Shown here piece by piece: positions 12,201 to 24,658 of a DNA stretch of 64,000 nt. The DNA lies in contig CAJNYU010004686.1 of the NCBI GenBank assembly GCA_905331475.1, forward strand, positions 145,449-209,448, given 5' to 3'. The notes beneath the pieces were generated by a model, which was given only the letters and a program-made list of their open reading frames with translations, had not been told where the DNA came from and searched no databases. Each line of letters begins with the position of its first letter. Position 1 is the stretch's first letter. A program made the position numbers and the translations under genes. The stretch is from Rotaria socialis. Its lineage: Eukaryota; Rotifera; Eurotatoria; Philodinida; Philodinidae.

Positions 12201-15071
12201 CGGATAGACACTTATGAGAAGCTGTATTCGAAGAATAATATGTACAATCGACTGTTGAATTAGGATTAGCCACTTTCATCATCTTATAACTGGACTGACT
12301 AACTTGAGCTATGAATATCCTATGTACACAAGTCCCTCTATACTTCTCTCTATCTATCTATCTCTATTCTTCAATAATAATAAGAAAAAAGACAAAAAAT
12401 AGGCACGAAGGAAATCAAAAGAAAGTAAACATCAAATACATAGGAAATTAGCCTTGATGATAGTAATTGTCATAGTTGTAAGAAGAAGGCCAGTACGTCT
12501 GTGTAATATTCTATCTAGCAATTTCTGTCGTATATCAACGAAAAGAAAAGGAAGCTTCAATAACATTGATTATAACACGGTATGTTATATCAATCGCACA
12601 CGCTTCAATATATTTCACTTCATAGTTCCTAGATCAAGTGGCGCACCTATTACTAATTAATAGACATGCAATGGTATTGACGAGAGAGAGAGAGAGAGAA
12701 AAAATTGTATTGAAAATATCTAGGGTAACATATCGATTTAGAACCTTTTAATATCTAATCTTGATGTCTAGAGGCTATAAAGGCAGGAGAAAGAAAGAAA
12801 GAAAAAAGATATGTATAATAAACATACACATATGCATATGATCAAGGTGGAATATTATTTATCGAAAAAATGTCATTTGTTTCTTGCTACTAAACAGATA
12901 ATATTTTAAATGGATGGCTCTTCTGATCTGATAAATTGCAATAGGAGAATATTTATGGCGTCCTTGAATAGAGTATCTCGATAATGTCATATCTTATGAA
13001 AATTTTGTATTAATTTTTCAATAATCAACAATCAAATAAACATAATTTTTTTTCTTTCGTACTCATGTTACCATTTAAACGAGAAACATCATGTCAATCA
13101 GTTTTAGTCGATTGCAAAACATGCAAATTCATCGCTATATAAGATTTGATTTGTCAAGATCGATCAGTTTTTTTTTTTTTTGTAAAAGGAAATTCTATTA
13201 GAAATAAATTAAACAGAAAATAAAATTTCTTTGTGTCTATTGCGTACATGCCATGGAGGATGTTCTTTTTTTAGAACTGAGTCATGATAGAAAATAAATT
13301 TCGCATAAAAAATTCATTGGATCGCATGTTTGAAAATTATTTTATACAAACTAGAATTCAATCGAGAAATAATTTCATTTTAGAAAGCGATACAATAATC
13401 GCGCAGGAAATTTCAGTTAATTTGATGTTATGCTTTTTTCTTCTTCTGATATCCAGTACAATAACTTTATCGTCAACAGAAATCTCCTGGATAGAAAAGC
13501 AACCATTTGTATGATTATATAAATTGATAAAACGATTTTTCTAAGTAGTAAATATTTCATAGTTATCATTATGTTCGGCGACTGTAACGATATAAATATG
13601 ATTGATGTTATTTTATATGTGTTATGTTTCGAAACGTTTTGTGTAAAGTTATATAAATTACAGAAATACCGATGTCTTCGAGCATTTGTATTCGATAGCA
13701 GATAAAATCAGGTTTTCTTGTTATCAAGCTTAATGTACTCAGTATCAGTCTTATTCAGTTATCATCATGTAGAATTAACACATGCATCAATGACTAATAA
13801 TATCTGTTGAGGGATAAAGCGCAAGTAATTATATTTCAATTTGAGCAATGAAGCAAAAATAACAAATCTAAATTAAATGTTTGAATGATTAAATGAGAAC
13901 TCTTGTCTATTCGTATTGTTATATAAACTATAATTACACCTTGAAAATCGTTAGAAGAACGGATACATGCTTGTTCATGATTCATCGTATAATTCGATAC
14001 CTAAATACAAAAAACTAGAGCGTCCTTGTTCGTCATTATCCAAAAATTTAAGTTAATAATCAATATCATCGGCATCGTGCATTACATGAATCATCATTAT
14101 ATTGACTGTAAATTATGAACATTGAATTAACTCGAGTATATTTTTATTAATTAATGGCTGACATAGCTCTGTGTGCCAACAATTTCCTTTACAATCTAAT
14201 ATAAATTCACATTTTCTACTAAACTACCTTAATCGGAGTACAAATTACTATGGTGTTAGTTTTGAAGCTTAAAAAAATCCATGCATGATAATGCCAAGTT
14301 CATTGGCAATGATTCGTTATCAGCATTGTTGATCTTTTTGATTACTCGAAATTCTATTTCATCCCAATGCTAAGCAGTACAAAATCATAATTTCTTAATA
14401 AGAAAGAATGTCAAATCGACGTATATTATATTCTAATAAAACTAGGACATGATTGAAAACGTTGCATAACAAAAGAACGACTTTTCTTTCTTGCATTGAA
14501 TACTAAATATAAAGATCTGCGACATGATTATATTAATGCTGATGACAAAAGTTGTTAAAAGATTAATCTGAGACACGTGTGACTAAACCAGTTTCAAGAT
14601 CGATGGTTTTATTATTATTATTCTCAAGCGTCTTTCTCATGCGCTTCAGTTTCTATTGATAAGATAGAAATAAGTTATAACTATTATTTTCACTTAGTGA
14701 CTGATTTGACACGAGCCCTTTAGAAACTAAACATAATGTAAAAAGATAACACGATCAGAAAAATAAATATACATTTTGTTAATCACTTTTGCGTTTGGTA
14801 ATATTATTAGTTAATATTTGATTAAATGTAAAGTGTGTACAAACTTCGAGATCATTTTTCTGATCTTTAAACGTTTCATTTCATCTTTGAAAATAAATGA
14901 ATAAATTGTTGATTCATATATTGTAATATTTAACGATACAAGATATTCTTCTAGTAAAAAGTATCTAATCAATATCATCGTTATCTGTATAAGTAGAAAA
15001 AATTAATTAGTAAATGTTGTACATGTATGTCGTTTTCAACTACTGATAAGAGAAAAGCTGCGCAAATACGG
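9292..15071. other. Long gene-free stretch
   Basis: AT-rich DNA with GA/CT (about 9848, 12682), GAA (about 11079), TA and GATA-type simple repeats up to about 13 kb, then plain AT-rich sequence. Short open frames are low-complexity or lack plausible context. It may contain upstream exons or regulatory DNA of the tensin-like gene, but none could be supported. Confidence 0.5.
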
Positions 15072-15771
15072 GCTATGGTCGAATTGCGACCGAAAATCAA
15101 GCCAATTAAGAAAAAAAGTGGTCGCATTTTGGATTGAAGAATTTTCTGTTGATCTCAATTTTTATGCGATTCCAAATTGCGACCACTTTTAATTGATTAG
15201 TTATCAGTATATATAATGATGAGCTGTACTGTAATGACAATGTTGATATATAAGCGTGGAAAAAAAAAGATTGCTAGTGAATATCATACAATGAATACGA
15301 ACTCTACTGGGTCAACTACCGAAAAAGGTGAAAAGGCTATTCTATACAATAACTATTTATTTCAGGTAAGGCGAGAAAATAAGAACAATTCATCACTTTA
15401 TGTCCGCACTAATAAATGGTGCTCTCGTTCTATAGCATTGAAAAATAATGTAATTATAAAATCAAATGGTGAAAATCATAAGCATGAACCGAAATTGCCA
15501 GAAAATGTTCAAAAAGTTTTGCATGCTATTTTTCATCGCTACATCCACATTATAAAAGATAGTGAAGATAGTAGTGATGAGGAATAATTTTCTGTAGTCT
15601 GTTTTTCAATAAATTTTTTCAATTAAAAGTATTGATTGACTGATTGATAAGTGAAAAGTGGTCGCAATTTGGAATCGAATAAAAAAAAGAGATCAACGGA
15701 AAATTCTTCATTCCAAATTGCGACCGTTTTTTTTACCGTAATTGGCCTCATTTTCGACCGCAATTTGGAAG
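15072..15771. mobile_element. TIR-bounded mini-element with hairpin ends and a FLYWCH-like ORF
   Basis: The left end (about 15080-15185) and right end (about 15655-15771) are inverted copies. Both contain ATTGCG(A/G)(C/T)CGAAAAT, CCAATTA, then GGTCGCA-type sequence. Within each end, GGTCGCAATTTGGAAT and its complement face each other, so each end can fold into a hairpin of about 70 bp. The interior holds one reading frame with a FLYWCH-type finger. FLYWCH fingers are common in Mutator-like transposases and their host derivatives, so a MULE-derived non-autonomous element is a reasonable inference. No transposase catalytic domain is present and the exact boundaries are uncertain by about 20 bp. 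Confidence 0.6.
15216..15587 (+). CDS. FLYWCH-like zinc-finger protein inside the TIR element
   Basis: A 123-residue frame. After a basic N-terminus it reads YNNYLFQVRR, SLYVRTNKWCSRS, a central strand, then ENHKHEP. This matches the FLYWCH layout (aromatic strand, Trp-Cys region, C-terminal HxH). The first of the two usual Cys positions appears to be Thr (YVRT), so metal binding may be weakened. The C-terminus is acidic (DSEDSSDEE). Such proteins bind DNA. The frame is entirely between the inverted ends of the element, which implies it is or was carried with it. The start is uncertain: several ATGs lie in the first 30 codons. Confidence 0.6.
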   Translation: MMSCTVMTMLIYKRGKKKIASEYHTMNTNSTGSTTEKGEKAILYNNYLFQVRRENKNNSSLYVRTNKWCSRSIALKNNVIIKSNGENHKHEPKLPENVQKVLHAIFHRYIHIIKDSEDSSDEE

Positions 15772-16636
15772 CTACGCAACTACGAGTGTAACTTGTATTC
15801 TGGAGAAAAACGATATGACTCATTAAAATCTGGAAATCAAGATTTAGTAATGTTCCATATCATCATTCTATTACTTCATGAACACCTCATCGACTCTATT
15901 TATATGCGTCTGTGATACTCACAACGTGTGCACTGCTACTTTATATGTATTCAGGTCACTATTGTTTTCCCATATCGACTTATTAGTCGTATTGTGTTTT
16001 CAATATTTTCCTTACCAATGATCAAGCAGGTTTCTAGAGAAGTTATTTGAAGTGCGGTATGATATTCTAGACAGTAAGAGCAAACGCATAATATTGTCAA
16101 TTCTATAGGTTTTTGACCTCATCCATGACAATGAATGCATGATGGGCAGAATTATGTGGATTGACAGCATTGCTTATTATATTTATGTTTGTATATCCCT
16201 GTAGGATAAGAGAACATAATGACGTATACAAAACGTCAATGAAAATCTTATGTATAAACAACTCCTAAAAGTAATATTCAGAATGAGAACAAGAAAAATT
16301 TCTTTCAAATAGCTGAACATACAGTATACAACATCTGTAAAGAGATCAGTTTTATTTTTTAAACAAAATGTACGACAATTTAACAAGTATGAACAAGAAC
16401 TTTTTTTGATTTTATTTCTTTGTTTTTTCATTAACAACAAGTTGACGAATGGAACCAATACATCGAGCAGTTGCCACAATAACTATAAGATAATATACAA
16501 GGCCACTTGTCTCAATCGATTTGGTATATCATGGATGTTATATTTTGAGAGTTTAAAAACACGAGTTTTTTTTCTATTTGTGAATTTCTAGTTTTAGGAA
16601 AATTCCATCTATGACCGTTAATGTGAGAAAGAACAA
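15772..16636. other. Intergenic
   Basis: AT-rich sequence downstream of the GPCR gene. No coding, RNA or repeat feature could be supported. Confidence 0.45.
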
Positions 16637-17887
16637 TCACATTAGTGATGTTTTATATAGTGATCGAGGATAATATGGAGAAGCCGAACTTCGATTAGTT
16701 AATGCTGTCTGTGCCAAATGACTTGCAGAATGATCATGAGCACGTGCATGGCCGTATTCTTTATTGCGTAAAATATAATGATGAAAGAAATTTTTTGATA
16801 GGGCCGAATAATCATAATATGTTTGTACTGTTGCTTGTCGAAAACGGTGGCCGGCAAAACAATAAAATAAAAAATTTGTCTATGAAGAAAAGCAACGAAT
16901 AGAATAGAAAATAAAGTTTTTATTAAACTAACTTACTGCATTATTTAACTGTAATACAATGACAGACAATTGTGCCAAAACAAACTTTAGTTTGATTTTA
17001 TTTATGTCTCGACTTTTCAATGCATAGATTTCAATCAAGAACATAATCATGCCTGGAATTGTAAATAAATAGAACGATAAACTAATTGTAACCAACATTA
17101 TTGTTAATTGTCTTTGTTTTTTATTTGAATTAACGTCATTTATACGCATATCTAAGTTTCGATTATTCTTTAAAAATGCGTCTGAAAGTTTCTGCGTTCG
17201 TCGACATAAGGCATAAATAGTGAATATATTAGATAGAAGAAATAGAGCTGGTATAATATAAAATAACAGTGAATGATACAACCGATAAGACAATCCGAAG
17301 TTTTTCCTTATTCTACATGTTTTATTTTTAAAAACGGCCTTTAAGTCATAAAATATTGGAAAATTTATCGAAAAAGCGATGACGGACAATCCGAGAAAAA
17401 TATAAATAGCACGACGAGCTGAGTTTACAGTACAGAGACGTTTCGCATAAAATGGCGAATAAACAACTATGCAACGTTCTAAAAAGAGAGAAGAAACACA
17501 TCGAAACGGAAACTTGATGTATGGTTTAAAATCGAACTAGTTACCTATTGTTATAATAACAAGAACCCAATTCGCGCAGAATGTTGATAAATCTGTGAAA
17601 AAATGTAATGAACATTCGAAGACAGCAGCTTCACTAAATCTTGCTAAATTAATACCATGTGAAAGAAGAACAGAAATATCAAATATTGCCAAATAGGTTA
17701 TAAATACAGAAGATGATGTATTTTTTAAAGTTCTTCTATTAATAACAATTAATACAAGAATATTTCCAAGTAAACCAAATAACACAATAAATATTTCAGG
17801 AAATAAAATCTTGGCATTGAAACTTTTGATAAATCTGTTGATTTCTTCTATTTTCTTAGTATCATTTAACGAGGAACTATTCGACAT
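16637..17887 (-). CDS. Rhodopsin-family G-protein-coupled receptor, apparent 1-nt frameshift
   Basis: Three exons: 17887-17545, 17477-16937 and 16879-16637. TM1 has GNILVLIVINRR, TM2 YLAIFDISVLLSHG, and TM3 ends with the E/DRY equivalent ERC. The second intracellular loop reads YSPFYAKR, and TM7 reads LNNATNFLFYCFAGHRFR, the usual seventh helix and helix 8. The layout is that of an invertebrate peptide (FMRFamide-type) receptor; the ligand is unknown. Exon junctions fit in phase (GTAACT donor, GTAAGT donor), but ERCIVV and YSPF lie in different frames: one base is missing near 17460. With that base the protein would be 375 residues. It is either a sequencing error or a recent loss of function. 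The N-terminus has an NSS sequon. Confidence 0.85.
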
Positions 17888-18689
17888 TAATGATGGTGTA
17901 ATTATCTAAATCATTTAAAAAAAGAAAACATTATCCGACTTGTTAACACGAATACAAAACTTGTAATTAATTTAAGAAATAAAGAGGTAGATAGTAACAT
18001 AGCACACGATTAGGTTCGCTATTTGAAATAAGTAACTAACTCATTTTATTATCTGTCATAAAATATAATGCCAACAAAAAAACAAAAAGTCTTCGTAGAT
18101 GTATATACATTAATTGGAAGAACGTGTCTGCACCTTCATAAATCTGTATTCTGTTTTTGGTACTTGCATCTCTGGATCATGATAAACTCGACAACTATCA
18201 TGAACTTGTCTAAATAAATGTAGTAATATACAATATATATTTTTCTGTTCTTTTGGAAGACGACGTGCGAAAATTTAGTTACTATGTTTCTTCTTATTTA
18301 CGCGTACGATTTTCTACAGCAATGCGCCATCTGTTTTTTATCATGAAAACAACGAGTTCTCTTTAAACAAATTAATAGCAGCACGCCTAATTGTATTATT
18401 AATGATGGCATTCATTGGTGTTTTTTAATCCCAATAACTTAATAACATAAATACTTGTAAGACAAAAACATTAGAGATTAACTAAAAAAAGTTGACACAA
18501 AAAACGTTTGTCAATCATAATATACGTTGACTTTTATTAGTAGGACTCTTGCGAGTGTATCAAAAATATTTCTAAAGCGAATCGATTCGACAGCCGTTTC
18601 TTTATAACTGAGTTACATTTATTTGACGGGAGAATAAAAAAAATGACAGGACATATCTTACACATTATTTTCGTTAATAGTAAAATTTC
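17888..18689. other. Intergenic
   Basis: 5' flank of the GPCR gene. Nothing supported beyond AT-rich sequence. Confidence 0.4.
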
Positions 18690-18991
18690 CAAGGGGGAAA
18701 CGGCGGATTTTCGGGATTGCCAATCCACGAGCAATCCGGAAAAATCCCAAATTTACCAGCAATCTCCTCTTGTAAATAAAGGAATTTCGAGCTGAAATTT
18801 TTATCATATGTAGGCCTCGTGGTCCTTAGAATATCCTAAAAGTTTCAGCTCAAACGGATGTTTTCTTCTGAAGATAATGCGATTGCAAAAATACTCATAT
18901 TACCAAGGACGAAATGGCGGATTTTCTGGATTGCCAATCCATGAACAATCCGAAAAAATCCGAAAATCCGCAGTCCACCGTTTCCCCCTTG
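18690..18991. mobile_element. MITE with 14-bp TIRs
   Basis: Termini CAAGGGGGAAACGG (18690-18703) and CCGTTTCCCCCTTG (18978-18991) are exact inverted repeats. AAAATTT occurs directly outside the right end and one base outside the left end, suggesting a short target duplication. The interior has a direct repeat pair around GGATTGCCAATCCA (near 18714 and 18930), itself a small palindrome. There is no coding capacity. Confidence 0.7.
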
Positions 18992-21900
18992 AAAATTTGC
19001 ATGTGTTCGTAGGGCTAATTTTATAAAAGAAAAACTGCCATTATCAATTATTCGATTATATCACGAAGAAAATATATAATAAGAAAGAAAAACGAATGTA
19101 TCTTCTGTGAATATGTAATCGTTTGATTTTATTTAATTTGTCAAAGTGCAATGTTGAAATAAACGGAAAAACAATGAGAATACACACGAACAACTACTTT
19201 TTTCTTCAGTAATAAATATGGTTTCACGTCTGTTACATATAAACATCAATTTACTCGATTTAATAGAAATTGATATGTTGTTCTATTTGACTTACTTGCT
19301 ACTGTAATGGAAGACAGGAAATGTCGTATTAGTAGATATAAGATCGAAGTTGTTTTGATTCCTGTTGTCACAATTCATAACTAGTTATTCAAAAAAGAAA
19401 AGCAAATATTATTATGAATGCATCTGTTTTCTACTGCATTCTTATAGGAGAACAACAAAATATTTCTCCTGTCTCAATTTTTATGTTGAACTTTTTTTCC
19501 AGTTTATCACATGCAGAACTAAAAGATTGATGCGCTGTTAAGAACGAACTATTCATAATTACTCATCTATAGACAGAAATACAATCGAAATAGGTTTTCA
19601 CGATAACATACGGTCGACTGTGAATTCTTAAACCGAAGAGATTATATACTTACATACTGAAAGCAAAAAAACACAGTCGAATATCATGTAAAAAGCACCC
19701 TGCAAAAATCTCTAAACGTCCATCATCATAGGCCTCTTGTGCAGATTTTAAATACATAATGACAGAAGAGACTTTTTTCAGTATATTTTTCTTCACACGT
19801 CAATGTATGACACTGTCCTTGGAAGTAATAACAAACAACAGAAAAATCCCATCATGTAGCAGCATTTATGATATATATATATAGTGATAGTTATAGTTAT
19901 AATTTAATTATTCATGATAGCATTTTTGCGAGAAGATGTATCCAAATTTTGTACTGCTGGGAAATATGTTAAAGATGCATGCTTACAGCAAGTTTAGTTG
20001 AAGGAAATCGGCTATACTACCATGTACTCAAACTCTTGCTTAGAGATACGTAATGATGGATATTTCAGTTTTTTATTTAGCGCATGTAAATAGCATTAGC
20101 TAAATTGAATTGTAATACTAAGAATCGCTCATATCGAAAAGTTGTAGACGTTTCTCTTAAACATTTCACGTATACGGATTATAAAATGATATTTCAGATA
20201 CGAGTCTTGTTCGGAATCAAATCCAAATAAGTCTGCCAACACAACTATTGCCTTGATAAGAAACGCTCATTTGAAATTATTCATCACTTCTCCCTCCTCC
20301 TTGTATACAATATAGTATACATTAACAAAACCAAATTGAGTGATACATTACAATACATGAAGTACTTCGTCAGATATTGACATAGAAACAAATGATTTCG
20401 TATACAGTAATTGAGAAGTAAAACTAGAACAAATTTAACTATTTCCTTTTTTAATCATCCACCGATAGCCAAACAGAAAATGATTATATTTCTATCAAGT
20501 TATCACTATCATTGTTTTGCTTTTTTTTCCTACCAGTGCCAAACAATGGCTGGAAAATAGCAAAGTAATTTGATTAGTTCCGTTCTCCATTATCTTCTAT
20601 TCTATTCTATATACAACAATTTTTTTTCTAGTCGTCATGCTTAACAAAGTACTCCACAGAGCCATAAAATATCAATAATAATATTTTTTATAAGTAATGA
20701 CTTATATTACATTAAATTAAATCAAGAGAAATATTGGTTAATACTGTAATACAAAACAAACATACGTGAGGTCTGTTCGAATAAAGAAGATTGCAATGAT
20801 GAAGATTGATAACCAGATATTTTTCCCGTAAATGTATCTACAGTATAACAAAACTTACGATAATAATGAAATCATAGACTTCAGCATGGCTATTTGCATG
20901 TTTTTCATATAATGTCGAAATTTCAATTTTCCGCATATTTACCTTCTGAGAGAGAGAGAGTGAGAGAGAGAGTACACAACTGAACAGTTTTCTATTTGCA
21001 TTGAAACAAGCCTACGCAAAACTATTGCTTCGGTAGACTCTATAGTAAGAATATCATTCTAGTTTTTGACTGCATAGCTTCAATAAAAGGAAAAGAAAAA
21101 GAAAAAGAACAAGATGCTGAAGAACATTACTGTTAATCGATATTATCAGTCGTAGAGAATATTTTGAAGATGATAACTTGTAACCTTAAAACAGGTTCAA
21201 TATCTGAAACAGTGGAGAGAATAGAATTATGGAAGAAAATCTCATTCGATTGAAATTTAAGGCTTCTGGTAAAGTTAAACAACTGCGTGTTTACACATGA
21301 CGATTTTTGACTAGTCACATAAACCGACTTATTCTTTTACAATCTATTTGAATATGTGTTCGCAGAAGAAATCTGTTAATAATTTTTGAATAGCTTTACG
21401 ATTTTATTGGGAAAATTCGTGTCATCGTCATTATAATTTCATTGTTTCTGCACGACGCTCATGATTGTTTATGTCTACTTGGCGCAATTAATGTGTCATT
21501 CGATAAAGAAAATTTGATTATGCCAAATACGCTTTCAAAGTTGTAGGACACTTAATTGAAACGCAAATAACTGGAGAAAAAATCAGAGGATCCTCTAAAG
21601 TTGTATATATTTTCTCCCTTCATTCTTACATCTGATTCTGTAAAAGAATTGAGGCTATATTTGGCATCAGATAGAGCCACAGCTCATGATTGAACTCTCA
21701 ACTCAAAATTAGCTTTTTATTAAAAAAACGAAGCCTTGATGATGGAAATAACTGAGTCGTGCTCGTTATATTAAAAATTGATAACTCTTATAATAGATTT
21801 ATTTTTCCGATTTTCGCATTGATGCATTTAATATCTGTTACACATACGCAATACTTTATTAAAGAAAATAGAGCTTTTGGGTATAATAAAATAACTACTG

Positions 21901-22322
21901 ACGTAATCTTTTGAATATATAGGATGATGAACTCTATGAGCGCACTCTGAAACGATCTTCTAAACAACGGCGAGTTTCTCTACTAAATTGAAATTTTATC
22001 CAACAAGAATAGAAAGATTTCATTGTCTATTCTTAGAGGATACATGACAAGAGCAGAACAAATAAATCTGTTTCTTTTGCCTTCTCGAATGTAATCGAGT
22101 GGTGTTGCACCGGATTAAAACATTCTCTGCCACTCATCATCGATCAACAATAATGAACATCTTACGTATTTCAACAGGGTCAAACCTAGAAGTATATTGT
22201 TACTACAATCTATTAACACAATAATTTTGCGTGAGTTTACCTCAAAGTAAAGAAAAATATATTCAAGTGTGTTCTGTAGGAAAATTAATACGCAAGAAAG
22301 GAATAAAAATCTCAATTGTAGG
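18992..22322. other. Gene-free stretch
   Basis: AT-rich DNA with a GA microsatellite near 20947-20972. Short open frames at 21133-21318 and 22115-22366 have no recognisable domain or context. Nothing else supported. Confidence 0.45.
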
Positions 22323-22625
22323 CAGTGGCGGCGGAGCCATTGAGACAGGTGAGGCTTGAGCCTCACCTAGATTTCGCAATATGAGACTCAGCCTCACTTG
22401 CTTTTGTACTGAATATTGCTATTTTCTTGTTCTTGCATCAGAGTAGAAGCAAAGAAAACTAGTTTTCGGTATTTTCCAATCTTCTTTTTTTATACTGGCC
22501 ATTTTTATTTTTACTGAGGTTCAATAAAAAGAAGACTTATTTACTACTTGACGTTTCATAAAATTCCACGGTAGCAAAAAAATATGATGAGCCTCACCTA
22601 GCTTAATGACGTTCCGCCGCCCCTG
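22323..22625. mobile_element. hAT-type MITE (CAGTGGCGGCGG ends)
   Basis: The left end CAGTGGCGGCGGAGC and right end GTTCCGCCGCCCCTG are imperfect inverted repeats with the CAG(T/G)GGCGG start typical of hAT elements. Just inside, GAGCCTCACCTAG is found at both ends and its complement near the left end. It is 303 bp with no coding frame. No intact 8-bp target duplication was seen, so the insertion is probably old. Confidence 0.65.
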
Positions 22626-23057
22626 TACTATCGAAATAATTCATCAAATCTTTCTCAGATGCTTATTCATGCTTCTTGATTTATGGTCATTTCTCATCGT
22701 AGTTGTTTTCTTCTTCAACATACCATCTCAGTTTTCGTGTTCAAACTTTGCATAAATTAAGTTCTTTATTTATTCAATTCACAATAAAGGTTTTATAGAT
22801 ATGCGAATGTGTTATAGGCTCCCCAAATAAAAGTCATTTAACATACTCACACCCGCGCCCGCAAAAAAATGACATGCTATATGTAAATCTGATCAAAATT
22901 GACCTCATTGCTTTCAATAAAGATAAAAATATGCCCGACAAACAAACTGCATTTTGTCTGTCAGGATAATGTATACACTACAAAGAACACAAATAAACAC
23001 ACATCTAGTTTATGCTAGTTTGTGTAAGTCATTTGCGATGATAATGTGCTTTCTGCT

Positions 23058-23396
23058 TCATTGACCTTTGATCATTGAATAAATTGAAACCGGTAAGCCA
23101 ATGAGCATAACTATGAAAATCCACTGATTTGGCTTTAAGACATGAGCACTATTAAAAGTAGTCTGCTTACACAAGCTCGAAATGGCTCCATTGATTGCAA
23201 CGCAGTCAGTAGGATATTTTGACGTGCACAATGAAGACGCACATGTAGAGCAATCTTCGACTGGAATGCTCCCAACAGATGTGGCTGTACACGATACACC
23301 CCTACAACAGCTACATTCACACGACGAGCCATTAATATCGTGTACCATAGCCAAAAACGCCAATAGCATCAACATGTATAATGAGAAAGATTTCAT
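23058..23396 (-). CDS. Small secreted or GPI/TM-anchored Cys-rich protein
   Basis: A 112-residue single-exon protein. Residues 1-23 are a typical signal peptide (LYMLMLLAFLAMVH, cleavage likely after INGS). The middle has about ten Cys including the cluster CECSCC and a C-x2-C...C spacing that suggests a disulfide-knotted domain. Residues about 92-108 (WIFIVMLIGLPVSIYSM) form a C-terminal hydrophobic segment, either a membrane anchor or a GPI-attachment signal. A CTATAAATAG box lies 70 nt upstream. I do not recognise the family; a role at the cell surface or in the secreted coat is inferred only from topology. Confidence 0.75.
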   Translation of the reverse strand: MKSFSLYMLMLLAFLAMVHDINGSSCECSCCRGVSCTATSVGSIPVEDCSTCASSLCTSKYPTDCVAINGAISSLCKQTTFNSAHVLKPNQWIFIVMLIGLPVSIYSMIKGQ

Positions 23397-23465
23397 GTCG
23401 TAAGACGATTATAATTCAGGCTTTTTCAAAGTTGTTGATCGAGCTGTTATGGTTAATTTACAAGA

Positions 23466-23475
23466 CTATTTATAG
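23466..23475 (-). promoter_or_regulatory. TATA box
   Basis: CTATAAATAG on the minus strand, 70 nt before the ATG of the Cys-rich gene. The same core occurs before the CBM1 gene. Confidence 0.5.
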
Positions 23476-24301
23476 TTGTCCGTAGTTTTTGTCCTCATTT
23501 TCAATTAATCCGATTTGTCTTACGATAAGATTCGAAATTTTATTTTGTACATTCTCACATATCCGTTTGTTGTATATCAATATTAAGCATACAAATCAAT
23601 ATTCTAGAAGTGACTTTTAACGAGCTTAGATGAATCAAAAAATTCATGATTCAAGTAGTATCAAATTATTGCTTTCGGTTTCGATTTCATCATGGATCTT
23701 ATGTGACATATTGACAGGAATAGAACTGAAAACAACGAGTTCTCTCTAGTCCGTAATTTTTTTGAATCAGATGATTGATTTCTGATAATTCAACAAGCCA
23801 AATATTCATAGACATTAAAATGATCTATTATTCTAGACCAAAGAATTTTTTCGAACTATACTATTGTTACCAACAAGTCTCGAACTACGAGATTATATTC
23901 CATAATTGAGCATTGATGACAATTGCTGAATGGAGATGCTGCTCCAGGGCAAAAGTGAAAATTGATTAGAGCTTATAAGATTTAACAAAGGTTAGTGATA
24001 TTTCCTCGCACTTAAACTTTAGTATGAGTTTTTGAAGTTAGAAAATATTCTTGATTTCAAAATTTTACATTAAAAATGTTGATTTTCGGATTGAATCGAA
24101 ATAAAAAGCAATCTTATGAAACGTGTTTGTTCTAGTTATATCGTTCACATCATTTTTCGAATTATCTGCATGTTTCAACTATGAAATCGCGATGGGAAGG
24201 CGTTTCTTAATTTTTTCAAAATTTGGCGAATTTTATTTATCGCCGCACAAATATAAAATACAATCGTGTACTGACTATGGCAGATAATGTAATATGGGAG
24301 C

Positions 24302-24658
24302 TTACACAGAAGACCCTATGGATACTATAAAGTTATTAGTATAGAAGACTGAGTCTTGAAGCCAAAATCCAATAGAGAAACGGTGCCCAGCAACCATTGC
24401 CACTGTTTGGAGTAGAGTTTCAGCATATGGTTCTCAACGAGCTTCAAATGAATAAGAACCACTGTGACCGCCTCAAGAAACCTGGCTGCCAGTGTATAAA
24501 AATGTGTATTTACTGTCATAATAGTGAGCGTAACCATCAGTAGTATCAGTTTCAAATCTATCATTTTTTATTAATTCTAATCCTGTGGAAAGACCTATTA
24601 TTGATATGTCATCTAGATTCCAAGGAAAGAATCCAGCTTTAAACCTAAATGTCAGTGT
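24302..24658 (-). pseudogene. Decayed secreted repeat-domain gene (NGGFE/GGHSGSY type)
   Basis: One minus-strand frame reads TLTFRFKAGFF, LDDISI, a GGHSGSYSFEA block, ETLLQTVAMVAGHRFSIGFW, then NNFIVSIGSS. This order (end of one domain with LDDxS, then a new domain with xxNGGFE, HSGSY, QT and xISFWL) is that of a secreted repeat domain I know from rotifers and other invertebrates. Two in-frame TGA codons interrupt it: before GGHSGSY and before EPYAET. The frame begins after an AG acceptor at 24659. Both stops fall where conserved sequence continues, so the copy is non-functional unless the sequence is wrong. Confidence 0.6.
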
